In this document: positions 8,257 through 16,569 of the stretch, piece after piece
Position numbering within the stretch: the first letter of the stretch is position 1
Layout: each line of letters starts with the position of its first letter
Assembly (NCBI RefSeq): GCF_001941945.1
Contig: NZ_CP015583.1
Coordinates: 1,816,501-1,880,500 of the forward strand
DNA: 64,000 bases
Reading direction: 5' to 3'
DNA from: Roseomonas gilardii
GTDB taxonomy: Bacteria > Pseudomonadota > Alphaproteobacteria > Acetobacterales > Acetobacteraceae
The notes under the pieces: model-generated
What the model was told of the DNA's origin: nothing
Seen by the model: the letters and a program-made list of their open reading frames with translations, nothing else
The model's database searches: none
Translations under genes and position numbers: made by a program

Positions 8257-9858
8257 ATGCAGCGTCGGGATCTTCTGAAGGGCACGGGAGCGGTTATGGC
8301 CACCGCCATGCTCGCCATGCCACGCATCGCGCGCGCCCAGGGCAGCGGTGGAGGCGGGACGCTCCGCTTCGTGCCCCAGGCCGATCTGCCGAACCTGGAC
8401 GCCGTGGCCGGCACCCAGCTCGTGGTGCGCAACGGCGCGCTGATGGTGTTCGACATGCTCTACGGCCTGGGCGCGGACCTGCAGCCGAAGCCACAGATGT
8501 GCGAGGGGCACGAGGTTGCGGACGGTTTCAGGACCTGGACCTTCCGCCTCCGCCCCGGCCTGAAGTTCCATGACGGGGAGCCCGTGCGCAGCGCCGACGT
8601 GGTCGCCAGCGTGAACCGCTGGATGGCGCGCGACACGATGGGCCAGATGATCAAGGCCCGGCTGGACGCACTGGAGGCGGTGGACGACCGGACCTTCCGC
8701 TTCCGGCTGAACAAGCCCTTCCCGAAGCTGCTCTTCGCCCTGGGCAAGAGCAACACGCCGCTGCTGGTGATCATGCCGGAACGGATTGCGAAGACGGATC
8801 CGTTCCAGCAGATCAAGGACTATGTCGGCTCCGGGCCATTCCGCTTCAAGCGCGATGAATGGATGGCCGGGTCGAAGGCGGTCTTCGAGCGCAACCCTGA
8901 CTACCAGCCGCGCGAGGAGCCGTCCGACTGGCTGGCCGGCGGCAAGAAGGTGCTGCTCGACCGGGTGGAGTGGATGACCATGCCTGACCCGGGCACCGCC
9001 GCCGGTGCCTTGCAGAGCGGCGAGATCGATTGGTGGGAGAACCCGATCGCCGACCTCGTGCCGGTGCTCAAGGGCGTGCGCGGCCTGAGCGTCGAGATCG
9101 CCGATCCGCTCGGCAATATCGGCGCCATGCGGATCAACCACCTGCAGCCGCCCTTCGACGATGTGCGCGTGCGTCACGCCTTGCAGATGGCGGTGGACCA
9201 GGAGGACTACATGCGCGCCATCGTCGGTGACGACGAGGCGCTGTGGAAGCGCCTGCCAAGCTTCTTCACCCCCGGCACGCCGCTTTACACCGAGGCCGGA
9301 GCGGAACGGCTGAAGGGGCCGCGCCAGATCGAGGCGGCGAGGAAGCTGATCGCCGAGGCGGGCCATGCCGGAGCCAGGGTGACGATGCTGGTGGCCTCCG
9401 ACGTGCCGATCACCAAGGCCCAGGGCGACGTGACGGCGGAGGTGCTGAAGAAGCTGGGCTTCCAGGTGGACTACCAGGCGCTGGACTGGGGCACGGTCGG
9501 CTCCCGCCGCACCAGCAAGGCGCCGCCGTCCCAGGGCGGCTGGAACATCTTCTTCTCCTGGCATTCCGGCGTCGATTGCATCAACCCGGCGCCCTACAAG
9601 GGCGTGGATGCCAGCGGCGACGGTGCCTGGTTCGGCTGGCCGAAGTCGGACAAGGTGCAGGCCGACATCGCGCGCTGGTTCGACGCACCGGACCTGGCTG
9701 CCGAGAAGCAGGCGATGGATGCCATCAATGCCGGCTCCATGGACCTCGTGACCTATGTCCCAACCGGCTTCTTCCTGGGCTACTCCGCCTGGCGGGGCGG
9801 GTTGAAGGGCGTGGCCAAGGCGCCGTTCCCGCTCTTCTGGGGCGTGAGCAAGGCCTGA
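8257..9858 (+). CDS. ABC transporter periplasmic substrate-binding protein, family 5 (peptide/nickel type), Tat-exported
   Basis: 533 aa with a twin-arginine signal (QRRDLLKG, hydrophobic AVMATAMLAM, cleavage probably after ARA near residue 27). The mature part has SBP_bac_5 features: TLRFVPQADLPNLDAVAG, FRLRPGLKFHDGEPVRSADV, GSGPFRFKRDEW. This family binds oligopeptides, opines, glutathione or other solutes for import. The ATG at 8257 follows a purine-rich leader (GAGGGAAGAAG) and puts the signal at the N-terminus. No permease or ATPase genes are adjacent, so its transporter must be elsewhere. The 240-bp upstream gap holds no other gene; it is moderately AT-rich near 8085-8130. Confidence 0.9.
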   Translation: MQRRDLLKGTGAVMATAMLAMPRIARAQGSGGGGTLRFVPQADLPNLDAVAGTQLVVRNGALMVFDMLYGLGADLQPKPQMCEGHEVADGFRTWTFRLRPGLKFHDGEPVRSADVVASVNRWMARDTMGQMIKARLDALEAVDDRTFRFRLNKPFPKLLFALGKSNTPLLVIMPERIAKTDPFQQIKDYVGSGPFRFKRDEWMAGSKAVFERNPDYQPREEPSDWLAGGKKVLLDRVEWMTMPDPGTAAGALQSGEIDWWENPIADLVPVLKGVRGLSVEIADPLGNIGAMRINHLQPPFDDVRVRHALQMAVDQEDYMRAIVGDDEALWKRLPSFFTPGTPLYTEAGAERLKGPRQIEAARKLIAEAGHAGARVTMLVASDVPITKAQGDVTAEVLKKLGFQVDYQALDWGTVGSRRTSKAPPSQGGWNIFFSWHSGVDCINPAPYKGVDASGDGAWFGWPKSDKVQADIARWFDAPDLAAEKQAMDAINAGSMDLVTYVPTGFFLGYSAWRGGLKGVAKAPFPLFWGVSKA

Positions 9859-9869
9859 GGACATGAAAA

Positions 9870-9897
9870 GGGCCGGCGGAGCTTCCTCCGCCGGCCC
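9870..9897 (-). terminator. Rho-independent terminator shared by convergent genes
   Basis: A 12-bp perfect stem (GGGCCGGCGGAG / CTCCGCCGGCCC) with a CTTC tetraloop. Read on the minus strand the stem is followed at once by CTTTT, so it best serves the permease gene. It may also stop the binding-protein transcript on the plus strand. Confidence 0.8.
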
Positions 9898-9945
9898 TCT
9901 CCCGGTTCACGGTCCGGGGCGGGTTTCCGCCCCGGCCGGATCGCG

Positions 9946-11346
9946 TCAGCCCTTGGCCAGGGTCGCGTTGATCGACTGCAGCCGCAGCTCGTCGTAGCGG
10001 CCCTTTTCCACCGGCTGGGCATTCGCCTGTCCCAGGTCGTTCATGTGGATACGGTAGGTCTCGCGGGCGCTGTAGGCGGCGATGGCCGCGATGGCGGTGA
10101 TGCCCAGGGTGACCGCCCCGATGGTCAGCGGGATATTGGCCGAGCCCGGGGGCGCGATGGTGGCGAAGAGCGCGGGCAGCAGCGCGGTGATGGTGGTGCC
10201 GACATTCTGCGAAATCGCCATCGCCGAAACGCGGGTGCGGGTCGGGAAGAGCTCCGGGAAGAAGCTCGGGAAGATGGCGTTGTAGCCCTGGTAGACCAGG
10301 CCCCACATCAGCAGCGACATGATGATCGCCATCGGCACGTTGTGGATGCTGATGGCATAGAGGTAGCCGAAGGACAGCAGCCCGGCGCCGAGCGAACCGA
10401 CGATGATCGGCGGACGGCGGCCGATCCTGTCGGACAGGTTGCCGATGAAGGGGATCACCAGCACCGCCAGGATGTTCCCGAGCACGGGGATCCACAGATA
10501 GACATCCGCGTGGAAGCCGATGCCGTAGGCGGCCTGCACCGCATAGGCGCCGCCGAAGACCGTGGCCACGACGGGGATCACGTTCATCAGCGCCATGCAG
10601 ACGACGCGGATCATGTCGGGCCAGTTCTCGCGGAAAGCCTCCTTGATCGGCGCACGGGGGGCACCGGTCTTGCTCTCCTCCTCGGTGAAGGCCGGGGTTT
10701 CCTCGACCTCGCGCCGGATGATGAAGCCGACCACGATCACGAAGAAGCTGAGCAGGAAGGGAATGCGCCAGCCCCAGCTCTGGAAGGCCTCGGTCGGCAT
10801 GTAGTGGGCGAGCGGCAGGAACACGGCGGCGGCCAGGATCTGCCCCGCCTGCACGCCCTGCAGGGTGAAGCTGCCGTAGAAGCCACGGCGGCCGAAGGGC
10901 GCGTGCTCCAGGATCATGGAGCTGGCGCCCGAGATCTCGCCGGCCACGGCGAAGCCCTGGACGAGACGCAGGATCACCAGCAGCACCGGGGCGAGGATGC
11001 CGACCTGATGATAGGTGGGCAGCAGGCCAACCAGCATGGTCGAGATGCCCATCAGGAACATGCAGAAGATCAGGACGCGCTTGCGGCCGATGGTGTCGCC
11101 CATGTGGCCGAGCACGAAGGCACCGATCGGGCGCGCGACATAGCCGACGCCATAGGTGGCGAGCGAGGCGACGATGGCTACGGTCGGGTTACCGGCCGGG
11201 AAGAAGATCTGCGGAAAGATCAGCGCCGCGGCGGTGGCATAGATGAAGAAGTCATAATATTCGAGCGCCGAGCCGATCCAGCCGCTGGCCGCCGCTTTCT
11301 TGGATTGATGCCGGCCATGCGGCTCGTGTTCTTGAGTCCCGCTCAT
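9946..11346 (-). CDS. MFS metabolite:H+ symporter (MHS family)
   Basis: 466 aa with 12 predicted membrane segments. The MHS N-terminus is typical: SALEYYDFFIYATAAALIFP followed by GYVARPIGAFVLGHMGDTIG with the loop 2-3 motif GDTIGRKR. The second loop motif NLSDRIGRRP is also present. Relatives import organic acids, proline/betaine, shikimate or aromatic acids, so the substrate is open. The ATG at 11346 has GAGGAAA upstream. It is divergent from a TetR regulator 417 bases away, with a symmetric palindrome between them, so this permease is the likely regulated target. Confidence 0.88.
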   Translation of the reverse strand: MSGTQEHEPHGRHQSKKAAASGWIGSALEYYDFFIYATAAALIFPQIFFPAGNPTVAIVASLATYGVGYVARPIGAFVLGHMGDTIGRKRVLIFCMFLMGISTMLVGLLPTYHQVGILAPVLLVILRLVQGFAVAGEISGASSMILEHAPFGRRGFYGSFTLQGVQAGQILAAAVFLPLAHYMPTEAFQSWGWRIPFLLSFFVIVVGFIIRREVEETPAFTEEESKTGAPRAPIKEAFRENWPDMIRVVCMALMNVIPVVATVFGGAYAVQAAYGIGFHADVYLWIPVLGNILAVLVIPFIGNLSDRIGRRPPIIVGSLGAGLLSFGYLYAISIHNVPMAIIMSLLMWGLVYQGYNAIFPSFFPELFPTRTRVSAMAISQNVGTTITALLPALFATIAPPGSANIPLTIGAVTLGITAIAAIAAYSARETYRIHMNDLGQANAQPVEKGRYDELRLQSINATLAKG

Positions 11347-11650
11347 TCTTGTTTCCTCTCGACTGGTCCGTCGGCTCATGGCCTGGGCGCCACTACTCGC
11401 AGTGGCGTCCGGTAGGGTCAGGGTGATGTCGACAGGCCGGCGCCTGCGCGATGGCGATATGGGCGAAGGGATCGAACGGGACGGATCGGCGGCACGGAAT
11501 GCCGCTGTGCGGTGCGGCCTTGCCCGTCTGCCGGACAGGTGGGCCCGCCCCAGATGACGCCCGGACGTCCAGGCCCATGGAATCCCGCCATCCTGTCCTC
11601 CCTCAACACCTGTTGAATCGGGTGCTCGTTGCGCAAGCACTCTATGCGGC

Positions 11651-11682
11651 TCTTTAGACCTACCGTACGGTAGATTTAAAGA
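11651..11682. promoter_or_regulatory. 32-bp interrupted palindrome, probable TetR operator
   Basis: The core CTACCGTACGGTAG (11660-11673) is a perfect 14-bp palindrome. Outer arms TCTTTA (11651-11656) and TAAAGA (11677-11682) share the same centre, between 11666 and 11667. It lies in the 11347-11763 gap between the permease and the TetR gene, 82 bases before the regulator start, inside the only AT-rich stretch of the gap. Symmetry, size and position fit an autoregulatory TetR operator controlling both genes; this is inference. Nothing else was seen in the gap. Confidence 0.7.
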
Positions 11683-11763
11683 GTTATTTTTTACATGACC
11701 GGGTGACGAAGCATGGTCCGGTGACGGGCCCCGGTTGCGCTAAACCTTGCGGGAGGAACGTCG

Positions 11764-12432
11764 ATGGAGCTCGTCTTGGAAAAGCCCCCGCGGCCCCGCG
11801 GCCGGTCGGCCGGATCGCAGCGGACGCGGCAGAACATCCTCGACGCCGCGCGCGCCATCTTCGCCGAGAAAGGCTACAGCGGCGCCAATGTGGGGGAGAT
11901 CGTCGCCCTGGCACGGACGACCAAGCCGATGGTCTATTACCATTTCGGCAGCAAGGAGGAGCTCTTCTCCGCCGTGCTGGAGGAGGTCTATGCCGAGATG
12001 CGGAGCATCGAGCAGGCCGTGGCCCCCTCGGCCCTGCCTCCGCTGGAAGCGATCCGCCGATTGGTGGAGGTCACCTTCGACTATCACAACGAGAACCCCG
12101 ACTGGAGCCGGCTGATCTCGGTGGCCAATATCTATGCCGCCCAGCACGTCTCCTCCTCGCCCACCATCGCCTCGCGCAGCTCGGTGGTGCTGGGCCTGCT
12201 GGAGGAGGTGCTGGCGCGCGGCGTGCGGGAAGGGGTGTTCCGCGGGGATGTGGACCCGCTGCACCTGCACCTGCTGATCGTCTCGACCTGCTTTTACCGG
12301 ATCTCCAACCGCCACACCTGGAAGGCGATCTTCGGCCGTGCCCTGGACGACCCTGCCGACGCGGCGGCGCAGCGGCGCATGGTGACGGAGGCCGTGCTCG
12401 CCTATCTCCAGCCCGAAACTCCCGCGCCCTGA
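11764..12432 (+). CDS. TetR/AcrR-family transcriptional regulator
   Basis: 222 aa. The N-terminal helix-turn-helix (about 20-68) is canonical: TRQNILDAARAIFAEKGYSG, VGEIVALARTTKPMVYYHFG, SKEELF. The C-terminal ligand domain is all-helical (EAIRRLVEVTFDYHNENPDW onward), of the TetR_C type often seen with catabolic regulators. GGGAGGAACGTCG before the ATG gives a strong Shine-Dalgarno. It is divergent from the MHS permease across a palindrome and 70 bases upstream of the amidohydrolase, so it may control both uptake and breakdown of one compound. Ligand unknown. Confidence 0.92.
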   Translation: MELVLEKPPRPRGRSAGSQRTRQNILDAARAIFAEKGYSGANVGEIVALARTTKPMVYYHFGSKEELFSAVLEEVYAEMRSIEQAVAPSALPPLEAIRRLVEVTFDYHNENPDWSRLISVANIYAAQHVSSSPTIASRSSVVLGLLEEVLARGVREGVFRGDVDPLHLHLLIVSTCFYRISNRHTWKAIFGRALDDPADAAAQRRMVTEAVLAYLQPETPAP

Positions 12433-12502
12433 CGCAGCCGCTTCGACATGCGGCATGGAGATTGCGTCACATTTGCATGCTGATCCGGAGACGCGATTTT
12501 CC

Positions 12503-13984
12503 ATGACAACCCGCCGCAGATTTGCCCGTGGCCTGGCCTGCATTGCCGTCGGCGCGGGCAGCGGCCTCGCCACCCCCTTCATCGGCCGCGCCTGGGCGCA
12601 GGGCAGCGGCGGCGCCGGCACGGCGCCGAACGTGACGCGTGGCCACTACCTGATCCGCGGCGGCGCCGTCATCACCGTCGATCCGGCGCTCGGGACGCTG
12701 CCGCGCGGCGACGTGCTGGTGCGGGACGGCGCCATCGTCCAGGTCGCGCCGAGCATCGATCCGCCCGCCGGCGCCGAGGTGATCGACGCCACCGACACCA
12801 TCGTCATGCCCGGCATGATCGACACGCACTACCACATGTGGAGCGCACTCGGCCGGAACTTCATCGCCGATGGCGGGGTGGAGTACTTCCAGGCGAAGAA
12901 CGCCTCCTCGCCGCACTACGCGCCGGAGGATTTCTACAACAGCCTGCGCCTCGGCCTCGCGGAGCTCCTGAACAACGGCGTCACCACCGTGCATAACTGG
13001 TGCAACAACACCCGCTCGCCCGCGCATGCGGATGCGGAGCTGCGCGCGCATCGCGACCTGCTGACCCGTGCCCGCTTCGCCTATGGCCATCGCGACCAGC
13101 TCGCGGGCGACGCGCTGATCGACTTCCCCGACATCGACCGCGTGCGGAAGGAGTGGTTCGGGGAATCCGGCCCCTTCGGCGGGCTGGTGCATCTGGGCGT
13201 GAACCTGCGCGGCATCGGCCAGAGCACGGCGGAGACCTTCTTCCGCGAGAGCGCGATGGTGAAGGAGCGCGGCATCCCCTACGCCACCCATGCCGGGCAG
13301 GCGCCCCCGAACCGGATCGACATCCTCGACTGGGAGAAGCGCGGCATCCTGCAGCCGGGCTTCATGCTCGCCCACTACATCAATGGAGCGTCGCCGGACT
13401 TCGAGGTGCTGGCGCGCAACGGCGTTCCCAATAGCTTCTCGACCCTCTCCGAGTTCCGGTTGGGCAATGCGGGAGACCCGCGCGCGGCGCTGATGGCGCA
13501 GCGCAAGGCGGGGGTGCTGCTCTCGCTCTCGGTCGATGCCAGCTCGCTCGGCTCGCCCAGCCTCTTCGAGGCGATGCGCACCACCTGGTCGATGGGCATA
13601 CCGTGGAAGGGCACGCCTTCGGAAGGCGAACGGCCGATCGGCCATGCCGAGATCATCCGCTGGACGACTCTGAACGCGGCGAAGACGCTCGGCCTGGGCG
13701 ACGTCACCGGCTCCCTCACCCCCGGCAAGCGCGCCGACCTCATCCTGGTGCGGGTGGATGCGCTGAACACGGCGCCGATGGCGAATGTGGAGACGACCAT
13801 CGTGCAGTCCGCCACGGCGGCAAACGTGGACACCGTGCTGGTGGACGGGCGCATCCTGAAGCGCGGCGGCAGGCTGACCGCCGTGGACACCGCCGAGATC
13901 GTGGCCAAGGCACGCGAATCCGCCTTCCGCATCCGCCGTACCACGGGCGGCGTGCTGGCGCCCTGCGCGGGTTGCAGCGCCTGA
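12503..13984 (+). CDS. Tat-exported amidohydrolase (cytosine deaminase/TRZ-ATZ type)
   Basis: 493 aa. A Tat signal (TTRRRFARGLACIAVGAGSG, cleavage after AWA near 32) is followed by a metal-dependent hydrolase of the amidohydrolase superfamily. Metal ligands are visible as DTHYHMWSALGR (HxH), ATHAGQAPP, LAHYING and a later SVDASSLGS Asp. The closing segment GDVTGSLTPGKRADLILVRV is typical of deaminase/chlorohydrolase-like members. Export to the periplasm is unusual, since most relatives are cytoplasmic. The ATG at 12503 gives the signal a normal length; an ATG at 12455 would add 16 residues and has no ribosome site. It follows the TetR gene in the same direction. Substrate unknown. Confidence 0.87.
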   Translation: MTTRRRFARGLACIAVGAGSGLATPFIGRAWAQGSGGAGTAPNVTRGHYLIRGGAVITVDPALGTLPRGDVLVRDGAIVQVAPSIDPPAGAEVIDATDTIVMPGMIDTHYHMWSALGRNFIADGGVEYFQAKNASSPHYAPEDFYNSLRLGLAELLNNGVTTVHNWCNNTRSPAHADAELRAHRDLLTRARFAYGHRDQLAGDALIDFPDIDRVRKEWFGESGPFGGLVHLGVNLRGIGQSTAETFFRESAMVKERGIPYATHAGQAPPNRIDILDWEKRGILQPGFMLAHYINGASPDFEVLARNGVPNSFSTLSEFRLGNAGDPRAALMAQRKAGVLLSLSVDASSLGSPSLFEAMRTTWSMGIPWKGTPSEGERPIGHAEIIRWTTLNAAKTLGLGDVTGSLTPGKRADLILVRVDALNTAPMANVETTIVQSATAANVDTVLVDGRILKRGGRLTAVDTAEIVAKARESAFRIRRTTGGVLAPCAGCSA

Positions 13985-13996
13985 GGCCGGTCACCC

Positions 13997-14016
13997 GGGG
14001 CGGCTCGCGCCGCCCC
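13997..14016. terminator. Hairpin between convergent amidohydrolase and GGT-like genes
   Basis: An 8-bp perfect stem (GGGGCGGC / GCCGCCCC) with a TCGC tetraloop lies in the 43-bp space between two stop codons. No U-tract follows on either strand. Confidence 0.55.
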
Positions 14017-14027
14017 ATGACGCCGTA

Positions 14028-15815
14028 TCAGCGGCCGACCGCGTATCCCTGCATGCCGCGCGGATTCGCGCCGGCCAGGATCTGCCCGTCCGGCTCCCGG
14101 CGGACGGCGCTGAGCCGTCCTTCCGACCAGTCCGGCCCGACCTCGACCTTGTGCCCGCGCGCGGTCAGCGCATCGGCCACCGCGGCGTCGTAGCGGCCTT
14201 CCAGCACCACCTTCCCTGGGCGCGCACCGCGCGGCCAGAAGGAGGAGATCCAGTGCTCCGTGTGGAAGGCCGGGGCGTCGATCGCCTGCTGGATGTTCAG
14301 GCCGTGATGCAGCATCCGCAGCAGCATGATCGGCTGCCACTGGTCCTGCTGCTCCCCGCCCGGCGTGCCGAAGCTCATCCAGGCCTTGCCGTCGCGCAGC
14401 GCCATGGAGGGGGAGAGCGTGGTACGCGGCCGCTTGCCAGGCCGCAGCCCGTTCGGCAGCGTCTCGTCCAGCCAGAACATCTGCCCGCGCGTGCCGAGGC
14501 AGAAGCCCAGCTCCGGGATGGCCGGGGAGGATTGCAGCCAGCCGCCCGAGGGTGTGGCCGAGGCCATGTTGCCCCAGCGGTCCACCACATCGACATGGCA
14601 GGTGTCGCCGCCCGAGGCGCCGAGGCGCGAGACGGTCGGCTCGCCCCCGCCCAGCGCCTCGTGGGCCGCCTCCGCGCGGGCCACGGCGGCGGCGTAGTCG
14701 GTGCGCGGCGCGATCCCGTCCGGCGAGCCCGGGCGGAACTCCAGCGAGGCCTCGGCGCCGATCAGGGCGCGCCGCGCGGCGTTGTAGGGTTCGGAGAGCA
14801 GCGTCTCCATCGGCACGGCGGCGAAGTCCGGATCACCGTAGAAGGCCTCGCGGTCGGCGAAGGCGAGCTTCATCGCCTCCACCACCAGATGCACGAATTC
14901 CTCGCCCGTGGCGTCGGTGGCGTTCAGGTCGAAGCCACGCAGCAGGGCAAGGGTCTGCAGCAGGGTCGGCCCCTGGCTCCAGGCACCGCATTTCAGGACG
15001 CGCACATCGCCGTAGTCCAGGGCGAGGGGCGCCTCCACCGGGGCGCGCCAGCGCGCCATGTCCTGCCCGGTCAGCACGCCCCTGTTGCGGCGGCCGGAGG
15101 CGTCCAGCACCTCGGTCCCACGCACAAAGCGGTCGATCGCCTCGGCCACGAAGCCCTCGTACCAGGCGCGGCGCGCCGCATCGATCTGCGCCACGCGGTC
15201 CGGGCCGGCGGCCTCGGCCTCGCGCACCACGCGCCGGTAGGTCTCGCCCAGGGCGGGGTTCGCCCAGAGCCGGCCCGGCTTCGGCCCGCCGTCGCGCAGC
15301 CAGAGCGCGGCGCTGGTTGGCCATTCCTGCTCGAAGAGCGGCCGCATGGTCTGCACCGTGGCGCAGATGCGCGGCACGTAGTGGATGCCCCCCATGGCAT
15401 AGCCGATGGCGTATTCCAGCACATCGGCGATCCGCCAGGTGCCGTGGTCGCGCAGCATGGTGGCCCAGGCGTCGAAGGCGCCCGGCACCATGGCCGGCAG
15501 GAGGCCCGTGCCGGGGATCAGGTCCAGCCCCAGCGAGTCCCGCACCAGCGCCACGTCCAGCGCCGCCGGGGCCACGCCCTGGCCGCAGATCACGCTCTGC
15601 GTGCCGGTGGAGGCATCATGGACGATGATCGGGCAGTCGCCGAGCGGCCCGTTCAGGTGCGGCTCGGCGAGTTGCAGGGTGAAACCGGCGGCGGCGGCGG
15701 CGTCGAAGGCGTTGCCGCCCCGCTCCAGCACGGCCATGCCGACCTGGCTCGCGATCCAGTGCGTGCTGGCGACGGCACCGAAGGTGCCGGCGATCTCGGG
15801 GCGTGTGGTGAACAT
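14028..15815 (-). CDS. Second gamma-glutamyltransferase-family Ntn acylase
   Basis: 595 aa with a GGT layout: STHWIASQVGMAVLERGGNA at the start, FDAAAAAGFTLQLAEPHLNG, and a processing site GGDTCHVDVVDRWGN. The predicted nucleophile is Thr405 (codon 14601-14603), leaving a 191-aa small subunit. The C-terminal PRTTLSPSMALRDGKAWMSF and GTPGGEQQDQWQ fit the family. No signal peptide is seen, so it is probably cytoplasmic. It is only distantly similar to the GGT-like protein at 4998, so the two are not a recent duplication. It is convergent with the amidohydrolase. It could cleave gamma-glutamyl peptides, glutathione or N-acyl substrates. Confidence 0.87.
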   Translation of the reverse strand: MFTTRPEIAGTFGAVASTHWIASQVGMAVLERGGNAFDAAAAAGFTLQLAEPHLNGPLGDCPIIVHDASTGTQSVICGQGVAPAALDVALVRDSLGLDLIPGTGLLPAMVPGAFDAWATMLRDHGTWRIADVLEYAIGYAMGGIHYVPRICATVQTMRPLFEQEWPTSAALWLRDGGPKPGRLWANPALGETYRRVVREAEAAGPDRVAQIDAARRAWYEGFVAEAIDRFVRGTEVLDASGRRNRGVLTGQDMARWRAPVEAPLALDYGDVRVLKCGAWSQGPTLLQTLALLRGFDLNATDATGEEFVHLVVEAMKLAFADREAFYGDPDFAAVPMETLLSEPYNAARRALIGAEASLEFRPGSPDGIAPRTDYAAAVARAEAAHEALGGGEPTVSRLGASGGDTCHVDVVDRWGNMASATPSGGWLQSSPAIPELGFCLGTRGQMFWLDETLPNGLRPGKRPRTTLSPSMALRDGKAWMSFGTPGGEQQDQWQPIMLLRMLHHGLNIQQAIDAPAFHTEHWISSFWPRGARPGKVVLEGRYDAAVADALTARGHKVEVGPDWSEGRLSAVRREPDGQILAGANPRGMQGYAVGR

Positions 15816-15876
15816 GGCCGTGAGTCATAGACCCACGCCCCGCGCCGCGTCAGCAGGGGCGTGGCATGAAATCGCC

Positions 15877-16569
15877 TCAGCCGAGCAGCGGCAGGCGCTC
15901 CGCGATCAGGAAGGGCGCGCCGGGCGCCCGCTGGGTGAAGATGCAGAGCTCCCGCACCGGGCGCGGGCGGGCCGGGACATCGCCCAGATACCCTTCCAGC
16001 ACAGGCCGGACCAGGGCCGCCTCCGGCTCCGACAGGCGGCGGGACAGGGTGACGTGGAACTTCCAGTCCTCGAAGACATCCGGATAGCCCCAGCGTTCCA
16101 GGTGCGCGCGGCGGCGCGGCTCCAGGCGTTCCGGACGGCGGCGGGTGAACTCGGCCTCGTTCAGCGGGGCGCGGAAACGGTCCAGCGATTCGATGCAGGC
16201 ATCGCAGAAGCCTTGCAGCAACGCCGAGGGCTGCGATTCCCGCAGCGCCAGGAAGCCGCCGAAATTCTCCAGCGCCAGCGGCGGCAAGGCGAAGGGGCGC
16301 AGCCGTGCCGCCAGCGCCATCGCCCCCTCGCGGAACTCCGCATAGGTGGTGGCGAGGCGGAAGGGCGCCTTCAGCGTGGCGTGCAGGCCGTAGAGCCGCG
16401 CATCCGCCGTCGCTTCGGTCAGGTCGAAGCCCGGGATATGCGGCTGTTCCAGCGTGGCGCCGGTTTCCGGGTCGCGCCCGAGCCAGGAGGCGCCGAGGCG
16501 GTGCAGCGGATCGTCGCGCTCCGGCGCCCAGTAGAGGGCGACGCGGGCGGTCTCGGCAGAGGGTGTCAC
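15877..16569 (-). CDS. DUF1045 phosphonate-operon protein (2H phosphoesterase fold)
   Basis: 230 aa. It starts RVALYWAPERDDPLHRLGAS, as in DUF1045/phosphonate-operon proteins, and has two H-x-T-L motifs (HATLKAPFRL near 64, HVTLSRRLSE near 172) that define the two-histidine phosphoesterase fold. Family knowledge: it is found in phn (C-P lyase) loci, commonly beside phnM, and is thought to act on a cyclic or phosphorylated ribose intermediate. Its start overlaps the phnM stop by four bases, so the two are translationally coupled. The exact reaction is not established. Confidence 0.85.
   Translation of the reverse strand: MTPSAETARVALYWAPERDDPLHRLGASWLGRDPETGATLEQPHIPGFDLTEATADARLYGLHATLKAPFRLATTYAEFREGAMALAARLRPFALPPLALENFGGFLALRESQPSALLQGFCDACIESLDRFRAPLNEAEFTRRRPERLEPRRRAHLERWGYPDVFEDWKFHVTLSRRLSEPEAALVRPVLEGYLGDVPARPRPVRELCIFTQRAPGAPFLIAERLPLLG

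Noticed and set aside
14151-15830. A 559-codon plus-strand open frame across the second GGT-like gene
   Set aside because: The minus frame carries GGT motifs from end to end; the plus translation is repetitive and motif-free.
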